Below, in pieces: positions 6,871 to 14,465 of a stretch of 23,890 nucleotides of DNA (positions are counted from its first letter, which is position 1; every line of letters starts with the position of its first letter). Under the pieces are notes generated by a model that was not told the origin of the DNA, ran no database searches, and saw only the letters and a program-made list of their open reading frames with translations. The DNA comes from Thermoplasmatota archaeon (GTDB lineage: Archaea; Thermoplasmatota; Thermoplasmata; GCA-020350865; JAUVCJ01): assembly GCA_030595765.1 (NCBI GenBank), contig JAUVCJ010000007.1, forward strand, positions 1 to 23,890. Reading direction: 5' to 3'. The position numbers and the translations under genes were made by a program.

Positions 6871-7170
6871 ATGGCAGGAATATGTTCAACCTGTGGGTTG
6901 CCTCAGGAACTGTGCATGTGCGAGGAAATTGCACGGGAGCAGCAACAGATCAAGATCTACGTGGTCAAGAGAAGGTATGGAAAGAGTGTGACCATAGTGA
7001 CCGGGATCGATGCAGGGGACATAGACATTGATGAGCTTGCACGCAAGCTCAAAACCAAATGCGCTGCCGGTGGAACCGTCAAGGACGGCAACATCGAGCT
7101 ACAGGGCGAGCACAAGAAAAAAGTGCATCTAGCTCTGGAAAGCATGGGTTTTAAAGCGGAGATAAGATAG
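6871..7170 (+). CDS. Translation initiation factor aIF1 (SUI1 family)
   Basis: A 99-residue archaeal homologue of eIF1. The SUI1 core is seen in KIYVVKRRYGKSVTIVTGID, LARKLKTKCAAGGTVKDGN and IELQGEHKKKV. It binds the 30S P-site region and checks start-codon selection. Before the core lies a small Cys cluster (C5, C8, C15, C17) that probably binds zinc, as in several archaeal aIF1 proteins. The start follows the L29 stop without a gap, with GGAGGG about 8 nt upstream. Its location between L29 and RNase P protein is the normal archaeal order. Confidence 0.95.
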   Translation: MAGICSTCGLPQELCMCEEIAREQQQIKIYVVKRRYGKSVTIVTGIDAGDIDIDELARKLKTKCAAGGTVKDGNIELQGEHKKKVHLALESMGFKAEIR

Positions 7171-7171
7171 A

Positions 7172-7477
7172 ATGATAGCTGAAGCGGAGTTGTACCAACA
7201 CGAGTTCATCGGCATGACTGCCGAGGTACTTTCTACACCTGACCCAAGCCAATTGGGTATGACAGGAGTGATCGTTGACGAGACTCGCAACACCATGACG
7301 TTACGCTCTGATGAGAGCACTTACCACACCCTGGCAAAGGGTAATGGTATGAAACTCAGGGTTCAAAGAGAGGCGTTCGACGCAGTGCTGGACACAAACC
7401 GCATCATATTTAGGCCTGAAGATCGTGTCAAGCGATTGGCCAGTAAGAACAAGCGCAGAGGTAGACGACATGGCTAA
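7172..7477 (+). CDS. rnp1: RNase P protein component 1 (Rpp29/Pop4)
   Basis: A 101-residue homologue of human Rpp29, a protein subunit of archaeal RNase P that matures tRNA 5' ends. The Sm-like barrel is visible: LYQHEFIGMTAEVL, then MTGVIVDETRNTMTLR, and a basic C-terminus ending NKRRGRRHG. Archaeal RNase P pairs Rpp29 with Rpp21. It starts 1 nt after aIF1 and overlaps the S17 start by 8 nt, so expression is likely coupled to ribosome synthesis. Confidence 0.94.
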   Translation: MIAEAELYQHEFIGMTAEVLSTPDPSQLGMTGVIVDETRNTMTLRSDESTYHTLAKGNGMKLRVQREAFDAVLDTNRIIFRPEDRVKRLASKNKRRGRRHG

Positions 7478-7832
7478 GAAGAAGAGTGAGACAGCTTCCA
7501 AGACGAAAAAGGCTCGTGACATAGGCGTAGACGTAGTGCCTCCAAAAAGGACCTGCACAGACCCACACTGCCCATTCCACGGAACACTCCCTGTAAGGGG
7601 ACAGATGATCGAAGGGGTAGTTGTCTCGGACAAAATGGACCTTACAGTGGTAGTATCCAGGGAAAGAAGGCATTATGTGCCGAAATTCGAGAGATACGAG
7701 AGAAGAACCAGCCGATATTCCGCTCACAACCCCTCGTGCATTAGTGCGAAAACTGGGGAAAAGGTGCGCATAATGGAATGCAGGCCTCTAAGCAAGACCA
7801 AGTCCTTCGTTGTTGTAGAATCAGGAGTGTGA
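7470..7832 (+). CDS. rps17: Ribosomal protein S17 (uS17)
   Basis: A 120-residue archaeal S17, a primary 16S rRNA binder. The OB-fold core has CTDPHCPFHGTLPVRGQMIEG, then RRHYVPKFERYERRTSRYSAH and VRIMECRPLSKTKSFVVVE. The ATG at 7470 follows CAGAGGT with 7 nt spacing; an in-frame upstream start at 7425 would lie deep inside the RNase P gene and is rejected. The first ~20 residues are a short basic tail. Confidence 0.95.
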   Translation: MAKKKSETASKTKKARDIGVDVVPPKRTCTDPHCPFHGTLPVRGQMIEGVVVSDKMDLTVVVSRERRHYVPKFERYERRTSRYSAHNPSCISAKTGEKVRIMECRPLSKTKSFVVVESGV

Positions 7833-7838
7833 TTCATC

Positions 7839-8237
7839 ATGAAAGGACTTCCAGGAAGGCAGAGCAGAGGGCTACCTGTAGGCGCAAGGATCAGTTGCAT
7901 CGATAATACCGGTGCAAAAGTGGTTCAGATCGTGGCAGTTCTCAAGTACCATGGTGTTGCCAGGCGTTATCCAGCCGGAGGGGTTGGAGACCTCGTTGTC
8001 GTCACAGTCAAAAAGGGCACCCCAGAGATGAGAAAGAAACTGGAAAATGCTGTGATAGTCAGGCAAAAAAGGGCTTTCAGAAGAGCTGATGGAACCAGGG
8101 TCCAGTTCGAGGACAATGCCGTTGTGATAACTACTGATAACGGAGAGACAAAGGGCTCAGACATCAAAGGACCGGTTGCTAGAGAAGCTGCAGAGCGATG
8201 GCCTCGTATTGCTGCGACTGCTTCTACCATAGTATAA
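7839..8237 (+). CDS. rpl14: Ribosomal protein L14 (uL14)
   Basis: A 132-residue L14, which forms an intersubunit bridge. Landmarks are ISCIDNTGAKVVQIVAV near the N-terminus, the RRYPAGGVGDLVVVTVKKG strand pair and the ending IKGPVAREAAERWPRIA. GGAG is about 11 nt before the ATG, across the S17 stop. L24 follows after 12 nt with a strong SD. Confidence 0.96.
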   Translation: MKGLPGRQSRGLPVGARISCIDNTGAKVVQIVAVLKYHGVARRYPAGGVGDLVVVTVKKGTPEMRKKLENAVIVRQKRAFRRADGTRVQFEDNAVVITTDNGETKGSDIKGPVAREAAERWPRIAATASTIV

Positions 8238-8249
8238 GGAGGTTTGAGA

Positions 8250-8630
8250 ATGGTTCATAATTCATCAAAACAGCCGCGCAAGCAGAGAAAAGCGGTCTAT
8301 AATGCGCCGAACCATATCAGGCGCAAGTTTATTGCATCGCATCTGAACGAAAGGCTCATGCTGCAGTATAATACACGGTCTGTTACACTTATCAAAGGAG
8401 ACACGGTCACGATCATGCGCGGCGCAAAGAAAGGCAAGAGCGGAAAGATTACCGCTGTAGACACTACCAGAATGCGCATAACCGTTGAAGGTGTCACGAT
8501 CAAGAAAACCGACGGGACCGAGCTAGGCATGAAGATACACCCGTCAAACGTATTGATAACTAATTTGGATCTCTCGGATCCCAAGAGGCGAAAGCGTCTT
8601 GAAACCCGGGGTAAATTGAAGGAGGCTTGA
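8250..8630 (+). CDS. rpl24: Ribosomal protein L24 (uL24)
   Basis: A 126-residue archaeal L24 with a KOW motif: KGDTVTIMRGAKKGKSGKIT near residue 50, followed by VEGVTIKKTDGTE. L24 initiates 50S assembly by binding the 5' domain of 23S rRNA. The ATG at 8250 is preferred over a TTG at 8244 because AAGGAGGT at 8236-8243 gives a normal 6-nt spacing. The end KRRKRLETRGKLKEA is basic. The S4e gene starts 4 nt later. Confidence 0.95.
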   Translation: MVHNSSKQPRKQRKAVYNAPNHIRRKFIASHLNERLMLQYNTRSVTLIKGDTVTIMRGAKKGKSGKITAVDTTRMRITVEGVTIKKTDGTELGMKIHPSNVLITNLDLSDPKRRKRLETRGKLKEA

Positions 8631-8634
8631 AACA

Positions 8635-9345
8635 ATGAGCAAGCACCTTAAAAGATTGGCAGCACCACGTCCATGGACGATAGCTAGAAAGGAACATAAA
8701 TGGGCAGTAAGGCCAGTGGCTGGACCACATCCACTCAGGCGTAGCGTACCACTGCTGGTAGTAATTAGAGATATGCTCGGCTATGCTGACATCGCCAGAG
8801 AGGGCAAGCACATCATACACAGCAGGTCCATTCTCCGGGATGGAGTGGTAGTTACCGACCCAAAATACCCGATAGGACTCATGGATGTTCTGGGAGTACC
8901 TGCAAAGAAAGAGAACTTCAGGGTTCTTCTGGACAGGAGAGGAAAGATCAGGCTCATCAAAGTACCTGCAAAGATGGCAGGCTGGAAATTGGCCAGGATC
9001 GAGAACAAGACCACCGTCAAGGGCGGAGCTACCCAGCTGAACCTCCACGACGGCCGGAACATACTGGTTGATGATGACAAGTACAAGACAGGAGATACCC
9101 TCAAACTGGAGCTGGTCTCCCAGAAGATATTGGAGACATTTCCAATGAAGAAGGATGCTTGTGCCATGATAATTGGTGGAAAGCACATCGGAGAGATTGC
9201 CACTATCAACAAGTTAGAGACTATACGCTCTCCCAAACCCAACCGCGTTCACTTCAAGGAAGGATTCTCCACCACCAATGAGAACGTTTTCATCATCGGC
9301 CACAAGACCCCAGAAATTAATCTGCCGGAGGTGAGCCAGATATGA
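8635..9345 (+). CDS. rps4e: Ribosomal protein S4e (eS4)
   Basis: A 236-residue protein found in archaea and eukaryotes but not bacteria. MSKHLKRLAAPRPWTIARKE is the typical start; an S4-like RNA-binding segment (VIRDMLGYADIAREGKHII) is followed by a KOW-like region with IIGGKHIGEIATINK. It is a small-subunit protein of the 5' domain. GGAGG at 8621-8625 is 9 nt before the ATG. Its TGA overlaps the L5 start in ATGA (9342-9345). Confidence 0.96.
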   Translation: MSKHLKRLAAPRPWTIARKEHKWAVRPVAGPHPLRRSVPLLVVIRDMLGYADIAREGKHIIHSRSILRDGVVVTDPKYPIGLMDVLGVPAKKENFRVLLDRRGKIRLIKVPAKMAGWKLARIENKTTVKGGATQLNLHDGRNILVDDDKYKTGDTLKLELVSQKILETFPMKKDACAMIIGGKHIGEIATINKLETIRSPKPNRVHFKEGFSTTNENVFIIGHKTPEINLPEVSQI

Positions 9346-9917
9346 GCGACGTAACACCAGCACAACCTGTTCCGAAAGAGCCTGAAGCTGCTAAAACAGA
9401 TCCCATTCCAATGCGCCGAACCTTCATCGATAAGGTGGTTGTCAACATAGGTGTAGGCGAGGCAGGCGAGAAGCTCATCAAAGCCGAGAAAGTTCTACAA
9501 AGCCTTACCAGGATGAAACCAGTAAGGACACTCTCCAGGACACAGAACCGGGACTTGGGTATCCGGAAAGGGATGCCTATCGGATGTAAGGCTACTCTCA
9601 GAGGCGAGCTAGCCACTGATTTCCTGAAAAGAGCATTCTGGGTCAAAGGCAATAGGATTGCAGAGTATTCATTTGACAGGTTTGGGAATTTCTCCTTCGG
9701 CATAAACGACTACACCGATTTCGAAGGGGAGAGGTACAACCCCGACATAGGCATATTCGGCATGGACATCTGTACAACCATGACACGTCCAGGCAGAAGG
9801 GTAAGCCTTAGAAAGCGGGCAAAGAGCAAGGAACCTGTAAAACACAGATTGACAAAACAGGAGGGACGTGACTTTGTGTCACAGAACTTCAATGTCGAAA
9901 TAGTAAAGGAGGTCTGA
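9342..9917 (+). CDS. rpl5: Ribosomal protein L5 (uL5)
   Basis: A 191-residue L5 that binds 5S rRNA with L18. After a ~22-residue Pro/Ala/Glu-rich N-terminal stretch come FIDKVVVNIGVGEAGEKLIK, then TRMKPVRTLSRTQNRDLGIRKG and NPDIGIFGMDICTTMTRPG. The N-terminal stretch is longer than in many archaea; MRRTFIDKVVVN at about residue 24 would be an internal alternative start, but the ATGA junction with S4e supports the longer form. GGAGGT near its end serves as the SD of S14. Confidence 0.95.
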   Translation: MSDVTPAQPVPKEPEAAKTDPIPMRRTFIDKVVVNIGVGEAGEKLIKAEKVLQSLTRMKPVRTLSRTQNRDLGIRKGMPIGCKATLRGELATDFLKRAFWVKGNRIAEYSFDRFGNFSFGINDYTDFEGERYNPDIGIFGMDICTTMTRPGRRVSLRKRAKSKEPVKHRLTKQEGRDFVSQNFNVEIVKEV

Positions 9918-9921
9918 TGCT

Positions 9922-10071
9922 GTGGGAAAACCAACCAAGGATTTTGGAAGGAAGAACGGCTGCAGACGCTGCGGACGAAAGAGGGGCATAATCAGGCGAT
10001 ACGGAATTAGGCTGTGCCGCCAGTGTTTCAGGGATTGTGCTCCAGAGATAGGCTTTAAGAGGTATTCATGA
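9922..10071 (+). CDS. rps14: Ribosomal protein S14 (uS14), zinc type
   Basis: A 49-residue protein, short enough to be missed by length filters. It starts with GTG at 9922, 8 nt after a perfect GGAGGT (9908-9913). An ATG at 9917 is in another frame and gives no ribosomal protein. Four cysteines form a zinc ribbon, C14-x2-C17-x14-C32-x2-C35 (GCRRCG and LCRQCF), followed by GFKRYS at the end, typical of archaeal S14. It sits in the 30S head near the decoding site. Its stop overlaps the SD of S8. Confidence 0.95.
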   Translation: MGKPTKDFGRKNGCRRCGRKRGIIRRYGIRLCRQCFRDCAPEIGFKRYS

Positions 10072-10083
10072 GGAGGGTTTGAT

Positions 10084-10473
10084 ATGCAACACGATCCACT
10101 CAATGATGCAATGGCCACGATAAAGAATGCCGAGATGGTAGGCAAGGGCGAGTGCATACTAAAGCCCTCATCCAAGCTCATCGGTTGGGTTCTCAAGGTC
10201 ATGCAAGAGAACGACTACATCAGACAGTACGAATATATAGAGGACGGCAAGGCAGGTAAATTCCGGGTGGAGCTTAAGGGCAACATCAACAACTGCGGAG
10301 TTATCAAACCTAGGTTCTCTGCCAAGAAAGTAGACATGGAAAAATACGAGGCTAGGTATCTGCCAGCCCAGGATTTCGGAGTTATCATACTCACCACAAC
10401 CGCAGGGATCCTGTCCCACAAAAAGGCAAAGGACATGGGGATTGGCGGGAAACTCCTGGCTTATGTGTATTAG
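10084..10473 (+). CDS. rps8: Ribosomal protein S8 (uS8)
   Basis: A 129-residue S8, a primary binder of the 16S central domain. It begins HDPLNDAMATIKNAEMVGK, and the C-terminal domain carries ILTTTAGILSHKKAKDMGIGG, the family signature. AGGAGGG at 10071-10077 is 6 nt before the ATG. In bacteria S8 represses its operon; nothing in this sequence shows that here. Confidence 0.95.
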   Translation: MQHDPLNDAMATIKNAEMVGKGECILKPSSKLIGWVLKVMQENDYIRQYEYIEDGKAGKFRVELKGNINNCGVIKPRFSAKKVDMEKYEARYLPAQDFGVIILTTTAGILSHKKAKDMGIGGKLLAYVY

Positions 10474-10484
10474 GAGGGAGAGCA

Positions 10485-11039
10485 ATGGTAAAGGTAGCTG
10501 AGATAAGGTCCGAAATCATTCTGGCTGATAAGGTCAGCGCAAGCTGGGACTCCTCCGAGAGTCGCTTGGATGTCAAGGGACCAAAGGGTGAACTTTCCAG
10601 AATATTCTTTCACCCCAGAATTGATGTTAAAGTAGATTCGGGCAAGGTCGAAATATACACCGCCCTACCCAGAAAGAAGGTCAAGGCATTGGCTGGCACA
10701 TGGGAAGCCCATATCAAGAACATGGTAAAGGGTGTTGAAAAGGGATTTACCTACAACATGAAGATAGTCTACGCACATTTCCCCATCAAGACCTCGGTCA
10801 AGGGAGACATCGTGATCATAGACAATTTCCTAGGTGAAAAATGCCCAAGAAAAGCGGTCATCCGATCAGGTGTCAAGGTCAAGGTCAAGGGAGAGGAGGT
10901 TGTGGTCCAGGGTATAAACAAGGAACAAGTAGCCCAGACTGCAGCAAACATCGAGCAGGCCACAAAGATCAAAAGATACGATCCAAGAGTGTTCCAGGAT
11001 GGTATTTACATCATATCCAAGGGAGTTGGTGACGAATGA
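10485..11039 (+). CDS. rpl6: Ribosomal protein L6 (uL6)
   Basis: A 184-residue L6 made of two related domains, located near the factor-binding region of the 50S subunit. Diagnostic stretches are LDVKGPKGELSR, MVKGVEKGFTYNMKIVYAHFP and the RYDPRVFQDGIYI ending. GGAGGG at 10473-10478 lies 6 nt before the ATG. Its TGA and the L32e ATG overlap as ATGA (11036-11039). Confidence 0.95.
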   Translation: MVKVAEIRSEIILADKVSASWDSSESRLDVKGPKGELSRIFFHPRIDVKVDSGKVEIYTALPRKKVKALAGTWEAHIKNMVKGVEKGFTYNMKIVYAHFPIKTSVKGDIVIIDNFLGEKCPRKAVIRSGVKVKVKGEEVVVQGINKEQVAQTAANIEQATKIKRYDPRVFQDGIYIISKGVGDE

Positions 11040-11755
11040 CGATTGACAAGAACATCGAACCAGTTGCTCCGGTGGAGAAACCCCAAGCAGAGGTTGAAGA
11101 GGTAGGTGTCGAGGAAAAACCGACAAAGACCACCACAAAGCAAAAGAAAACAACCACTGCCAAGGACAAAACGGAACCAGCCAAGGACAAGAAAGAGGAG
11201 CAGAAAGAGGCCAAACCGAAAAAATCCGAGGTTACCACCAAGAAAGAGGCCATGGACAAGCCAAAGAAACCTGCGCCAAAAAAAGGTAGTGCAAAAAAGG
11301 TCAAGAAAGATTCTGCCAAGGATGAAGACGAAAAAGACAAAAAAGTCTACAAGCCCAAGCAGAAACCCAAGCTTGATGACCAAACCAGTGCCATGTTGAA
11401 ACTCAGGGCTGATAGGAAAGCCAAGAAACCCAAGTTCAGAAGGCAGGAATGGTTCCGCTACAAGAGAGTAGGCGAGGAATGGAGAAAACCCAGAGGCATT
11501 CATTCCAAGACCCGGCGCCATTTCAAGTACCGACAAAACGTTGCATCCATAGGATTCAGCTCTCCAAAGGAGGCCAGAGGCCTCCATCCATCAGGATTTA
11601 TGGAGGTCATGGTGTTCAATACCAAGGACCTCGAATCCATTAACCCGGATCTACAAGCTGCAAGGATAGGCCACTCAGTGGGCATTCGTAGCAGGATAGA
11701 CATAGAAGAGCGCGCCCAGGTGCTTGGCATCCGGGTACTTAACAGGAGGATGTGA
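11036..11755 (+). CDS. rpl32e: Ribosomal protein L32e (eL32) with a charged N-terminal tail
   Basis: The L32e core begins around residue 118 and contains FRRQEWFRYKRVGEEWRKPRG, then SIGFSSPKEARGLHPSGF and HSVGIRSRIDIEERA. It is an archaeal/eukaryotic 50S protein. Residues 1-117 are a Lys/Glu/Thr-rich low-complexity tail with an acidic first 25 residues. The 239-residue length is close to that of the Haloarcula homologue, which also has a long N-terminal extension, so this tail is not unique, though its composition is Lys-rich. It is probably disordered. Coupled to L6 by ATGA. Confidence 0.94.
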   Translation: MTIDKNIEPVAPVEKPQAEVEEVGVEEKPTKTTTKQKKTTTAKDKTEPAKDKKEEQKEAKPKKSEVTTKKEAMDKPKKPAPKKGSAKKVKKDSAKDEDEKDKKVYKPKQKPKLDDQTSAMLKLRADRKAKKPKFRRQEWFRYKRVGEEWRKPRGIHSKTRRHFKYRQNVASIGFSSPKEARGLHPSGFMEVMVFNTKDLESINPDLQAARIGHSVGIRSRIDIEERAQVLGIRVLNRRM

Positions 11756-11757
11756 CC

Positions 11758-12216
11758 ATGGTAGACGTCAAGAACCAGAGAAGGATGGCAGCCGAGATAA
11801 TGAAATGCGGCGCGAACAGGGTATGGATGGACCCTAATCACCTGGACGATGAACATATTTCCGGCGCTGTTACCAGGGACGACATTCGCTCCCTCATAAA
11901 TATTGGCTACATCAAAGCCATGCCAAAGAACGGCAATTCTCGAGGAAGGATCAGATATATCCAGGCCCAGAAAAAGAAGGGCAAGCGTAAGGGGCAAGGC
12001 TCCAGAAAAGGCACCAAGTTCGCAAGGGTTCCCAAGAAAAGAAGGTGGATCTCCACAATAAGACCCATCCGCTCCACCCTGCGCGAGCTCAAGGCCGAAG
12101 GAAAGATAGATGCCTCGACATACAGAAAGCTCTACAGGGTTGCCAAGGGTGGATCGTTCAAGAACAAGAACCATCTGCTGACCCACATGCGCACTCATGG
12201 CCTAATGGAGGAATAG
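11758..12216 (+). CDS. rpl19e: Ribosomal protein L19e (eL19)
   Basis: A 152-residue archaeal/eukaryotic protein that forms an intersubunit bridge. It shows DVKNQRRMAAEIMKCGANRVW, a basic middle (KKKGKRKGQGSRKGTK) and RPIRSTLRELKAEGKIDAST with the helical C-terminus. The ATG at 11758 follows GGAGG (11745-11749) at 8 nt; the in-frame GTG at 11752 is too close to that SD. L18 starts 4 nt after its stop. Confidence 0.95.
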   Translation: MVDVKNQRRMAAEIMKCGANRVWMDPNHLDDEHISGAVTRDDIRSLINIGYIKAMPKNGNSRGRIRYIQAQKKKGKRKGQGSRKGTKFARVPKKRRWISTIRPIRSTLRELKAEGKIDASTYRKLYRVAKGGSFKNKNHLLTHMRTHGLMEE

Positions 12217-12220
12217 AACA

Positions 12221-12736
12221 ATGGCAACAGGACCAAGATATAGAGTACAGTTCAGAAGAAGGCGCCAGGGAAAGACAGACTACAGGTACCGCCTCAGACT
12301 TCTGAAATCAGGCTCTGCAAGGGCAGTTGTTCGCAACTCCCTGCGACAGACCAGAGTACAGATCATCAAGTTCGACCTGACAGGAGACCAGGTCATGATC
12401 GCTGGCTCCTCCTCCGAGCTATTGAAGTTCGGATGGAAGGGAACAGTATCCAACACCCCAAGTGCTTACCTGACTGGCTATCTGACCGGACTCAGGGCAA
12501 AGGGCAAGGGAATAGAAGAAGCAGTGCTGGACATTGGGCTTGCAAACCCCAGCAAGGGCTCCAAAGTATTTGCCTCGCTAAAAGGAATGCTAGATGCAGG
12601 GGTACAGATCCCACATTCTGAGGGCATCCTACCCAAGATGGATCGCATACAGGGCTCCCACATCCCAAACAGGGGTGAGGAGATTAGCGCACTGTTTGAA
12701 ACTGTCAAGGCCAAGATAGAGGAGGGTCACTCATGA
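12221..12736 (+). CDS. rpl18: Ribosomal protein L18 (uL18)
   Basis: A 171-residue archaeal L18, a 5S rRNA binding protein. Landmarks: GPRYRVQFRRRRQGKTDYRYR, then VVRNSLRQTRVQII, AYLTGYLTGLRAKGKGIEEA and LDAGVQIPHSEGILP. GGAGGA lies about 9 nt before the ATG, spanning the L19e stop. Its TGA overlaps the S5 start in ATGA (12733-12736). Confidence 0.95.
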   Translation: MATGPRYRVQFRRRRQGKTDYRYRLRLLKSGSARAVVRNSLRQTRVQIIKFDLTGDQVMIAGSSSELLKFGWKGTVSNTPSAYLTGYLTGLRAKGKGIEEAVLDIGLANPSKGSKVFASLKGMLDAGVQIPHSEGILPKMDRIQGSHIPNRGEEISALFETVKAKIEEGHS

Positions 12737-13458
12737 AAGAAGAAGAATGGATTCCAAAGACAAGACTTGGAAAACTCGTCAAGAAGGGCGAGATAAAGAC
12801 CATGGGAGAAGCCCTCAAGACCGGCTTCCCATTGAGGGAGCCTCAGATCGTGGACATCCTGCTCAAAGAACTTCAAGACGAGGTCTTAGAGGTCAACATG
12901 GTTCAGAGGATGACCGATTCTGGTAGAAGGGTCAGGTTCGCCATCACTGCCGCTGTGGGCAATGGTAACGGATACGTTGGCATAGGCCAGGCCAAAGGAA
13001 AAGAGGTCGGCCCTGCCATACGCAAGGCAATAGACAATGCAAAGACCAACATCATCGAGATAAGGCGCGGCTGCGGCTCATGGGAGTGCGGCTGTGGACT
13101 TCCACATTCCCTTCCCTACACCGTAACCGGAAAGACTGGATCTGTAGAGGTCACCTTCAAACCCGCTCCGAATGGTATCAAATTGGCTGTGGGCAATGTG
13201 GCCAAGCCAGTACTCACCCTTGCAGGAGTCCGGGATGCCTGGGCATTTACCAGGGGTCATACCAAAACCACTGTCAATTACGCACTGGCGGCATTTGATG
13301 CCATGAAAAAGACAACACAAATGCGTGTTACTGACGCACAGTTACAGAAACTCAACATTCAGGATGGAATTGTTGTGTTCCCAGGTGAGGAAAAGAAAGA
13401 TGATTTGGAGTCCGAACTAGATGAGAAATCAGGCTCTGGCTACAAAGGAAGGCGGTGA
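12733..13458 (+). CDS. rps5: Ribosomal protein S5 (uS5)
   Basis: A 241-residue S5 at the mRNA entry channel, with roles in accuracy and translocation. The double-stranded-RNA-binding-like domain has RRVRFAITAAVGNGNGYVGIGQAKGKEVGP, and the C-terminal domain has WECGCGLPHSLPYTVTGKTG and DAWAFTRGHTKTTVNYALA. Length and order match archaeal S5. It precedes L30 with a TGA inside the L30 ribosome-binding region. Confidence 0.96.
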   Translation: MKEEEWIPKTRLGKLVKKGEIKTMGEALKTGFPLREPQIVDILLKELQDEVLEVNMVQRMTDSGRRVRFAITAAVGNGNGYVGIGQAKGKEVGPAIRKAIDNAKTNIIEIRRGCGSWECGCGLPHSLPYTVTGKTGSVEVTFKPAPNGIKLAVGNVAKPVLTLAGVRDAWAFTRGHTKTTVNYALAAFDAMKKTTQMRVTDAQLQKLNIQDGIVVFPGEEKKDDLESELDEKSGSGYKGRR

Positions 13459-13463
13459 GAACA

Positions 13464-13946
13464 ATGGCTTATCTTATAGTTCGTGTAAGGGGAAAGATCG
13501 ACCTCAAGCCGCAGATCAAGCACACCATGAAATTGTTGAACCTTACAAGGGTCAACCATGCCACTCTGATCCCAGAGACTCCTTCATACCTAGGCATGCT
13601 CTATATAATCAAGGATTATGTTACTTGGGGCACCCCAGAGAAGTCAACTGTGGAGAAACTTCTCGGGTCTTGTGGCCGCTTACGCGGCAACAAGGATCTG
13701 ACTCCGAAATTCCTCAAAGAGAACACCGAATATTCAACATTTAAGGCGCTGGCTGCGGACATTTGTGACAACAAGGTCAATTTCGCAGCACTGGCTGATA
13801 TCGGTGTCAAGCCAATATTCAGGTTACATCCACCACTCAAGGGTTACGAAGGGACCAAACGGGCGTTCAACGCTGGTGGTGCCCTTGGAAACAGGCTTGA
13901 GAAAATCGATAAGCTGGTCCTAAAAATGCTAAAGGTGAGACCATGA
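13464..13946 (+). CDS. rpl30: Ribosomal protein L30 (uL30)
   Basis: A 160-residue archaeal L30 (L7/L30e-like long form). It begins MAYLIVRVRGKIDLKPQIKH and continues with LLNLTRVNHATLIPETPSYLGML, the conserved N-terminal ferredoxin-like fold; the C-terminal half ends FRLHPPLKGYEGTKRAF. The ATG at 13464 is preferred over a GTG at 13455, since AAGGAAGGCGGTGAG lies just upstream. Its TGA overlaps the L15 ATG (13943-13946). Confidence 0.95.
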   Translation: MAYLIVRVRGKIDLKPQIKHTMKLLNLTRVNHATLIPETPSYLGMLYIIKDYVTWGTPEKSTVEKLLGSCGRLRGNKDLTPKFLKENTEYSTFKALAADICDNKVNFAALADIGVKPIFRLHPPLKGYEGTKRAFNAGGALGNRLEKIDKLVLKMLKVRP

Positions 13947-14383
13947 GCAAGAGAACCGAGAGATTCAGGGGTTCACGAACCCACGGACGAGGCATGAAAG
14001 CAGGCCGAGGCGCTGGCAAGCGTGGTGGTCGTGGAAACGCAGGTCTGAACAAACACAAATTTATATCGGTGGTCAAGTATGACCCCATGCACTTTGGACG
14101 TCATGGCTTTAAAAGACCACAGAAATCTGTGTCCCATAACGTATCCATTAACATTCGCGACCTGGTTCTGAAACTACCAGCAATGGCAAAGGATGGACAG
14201 GTCAAGAAAAGAGGTTCTGGATACGAAGTGGACCTTGAGAAGCTCGGTTACGACAAACTCCTGGGAACTGGAGGGGTGGAATATCCAATCTACCTGGTCG
14301 TTGCCCAAACCTCTGCAAAGGCCAAAGAAAAGATAGAGGCCGCTGGTGGAAGCATAACCGCTCCTGGCACAGAAGAGGACTAG
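13943..14383 (+). CDS. rpl15: Ribosomal protein L15 (uL15)
   Basis: A 146-residue archaeal L15. The Gly/Arg-rich N-terminus (FRGSRTHGRGMKAGRGAGKR) threads into rRNA, followed by KYDPMHFGRHGFKRP; the C-terminal globular domain shows LGTGGVEYPIYLVV and ends EKIEAAGGSITAPG. It is the last ribosomal gene in this cluster. About 80 nt separate it from secY, the largest gap since the L3 leader, so an internal promoter or processing site is possible. Confidence 0.95.
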   Translation: MSKRTERFRGSRTHGRGMKAGRGAGKRGGRGNAGLNKHKFISVVKYDPMHFGRHGFKRPQKSVSHNVSINIRDLVLKLPAMAKDGQVKKRGSGYEVDLEKLGYDKLLGTGGVEYPIYLVVAQTSAKAKEKIEAAGGSITAPGTEED

Positions 14384-14465
14384 TAGACGACCAGATGGAT
14401 AACGGATGGAACACTAATACTGACCCGATGATTTAACTACCCAATAAATGGAGGGAAAAATCGGC

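Noticed and set aside
8560..9186. 208-codon minus-strand ORF opposite S4e
   Set aside because: It is antisense to a full-length, well-conserved ribosomal gene.
11006..11587. 193-codon minus-strand ORF opposite L32e
   Set aside because: A shadow of the Lys-rich L32e tail, giving Leu/Phe-rich sequence without a family match.
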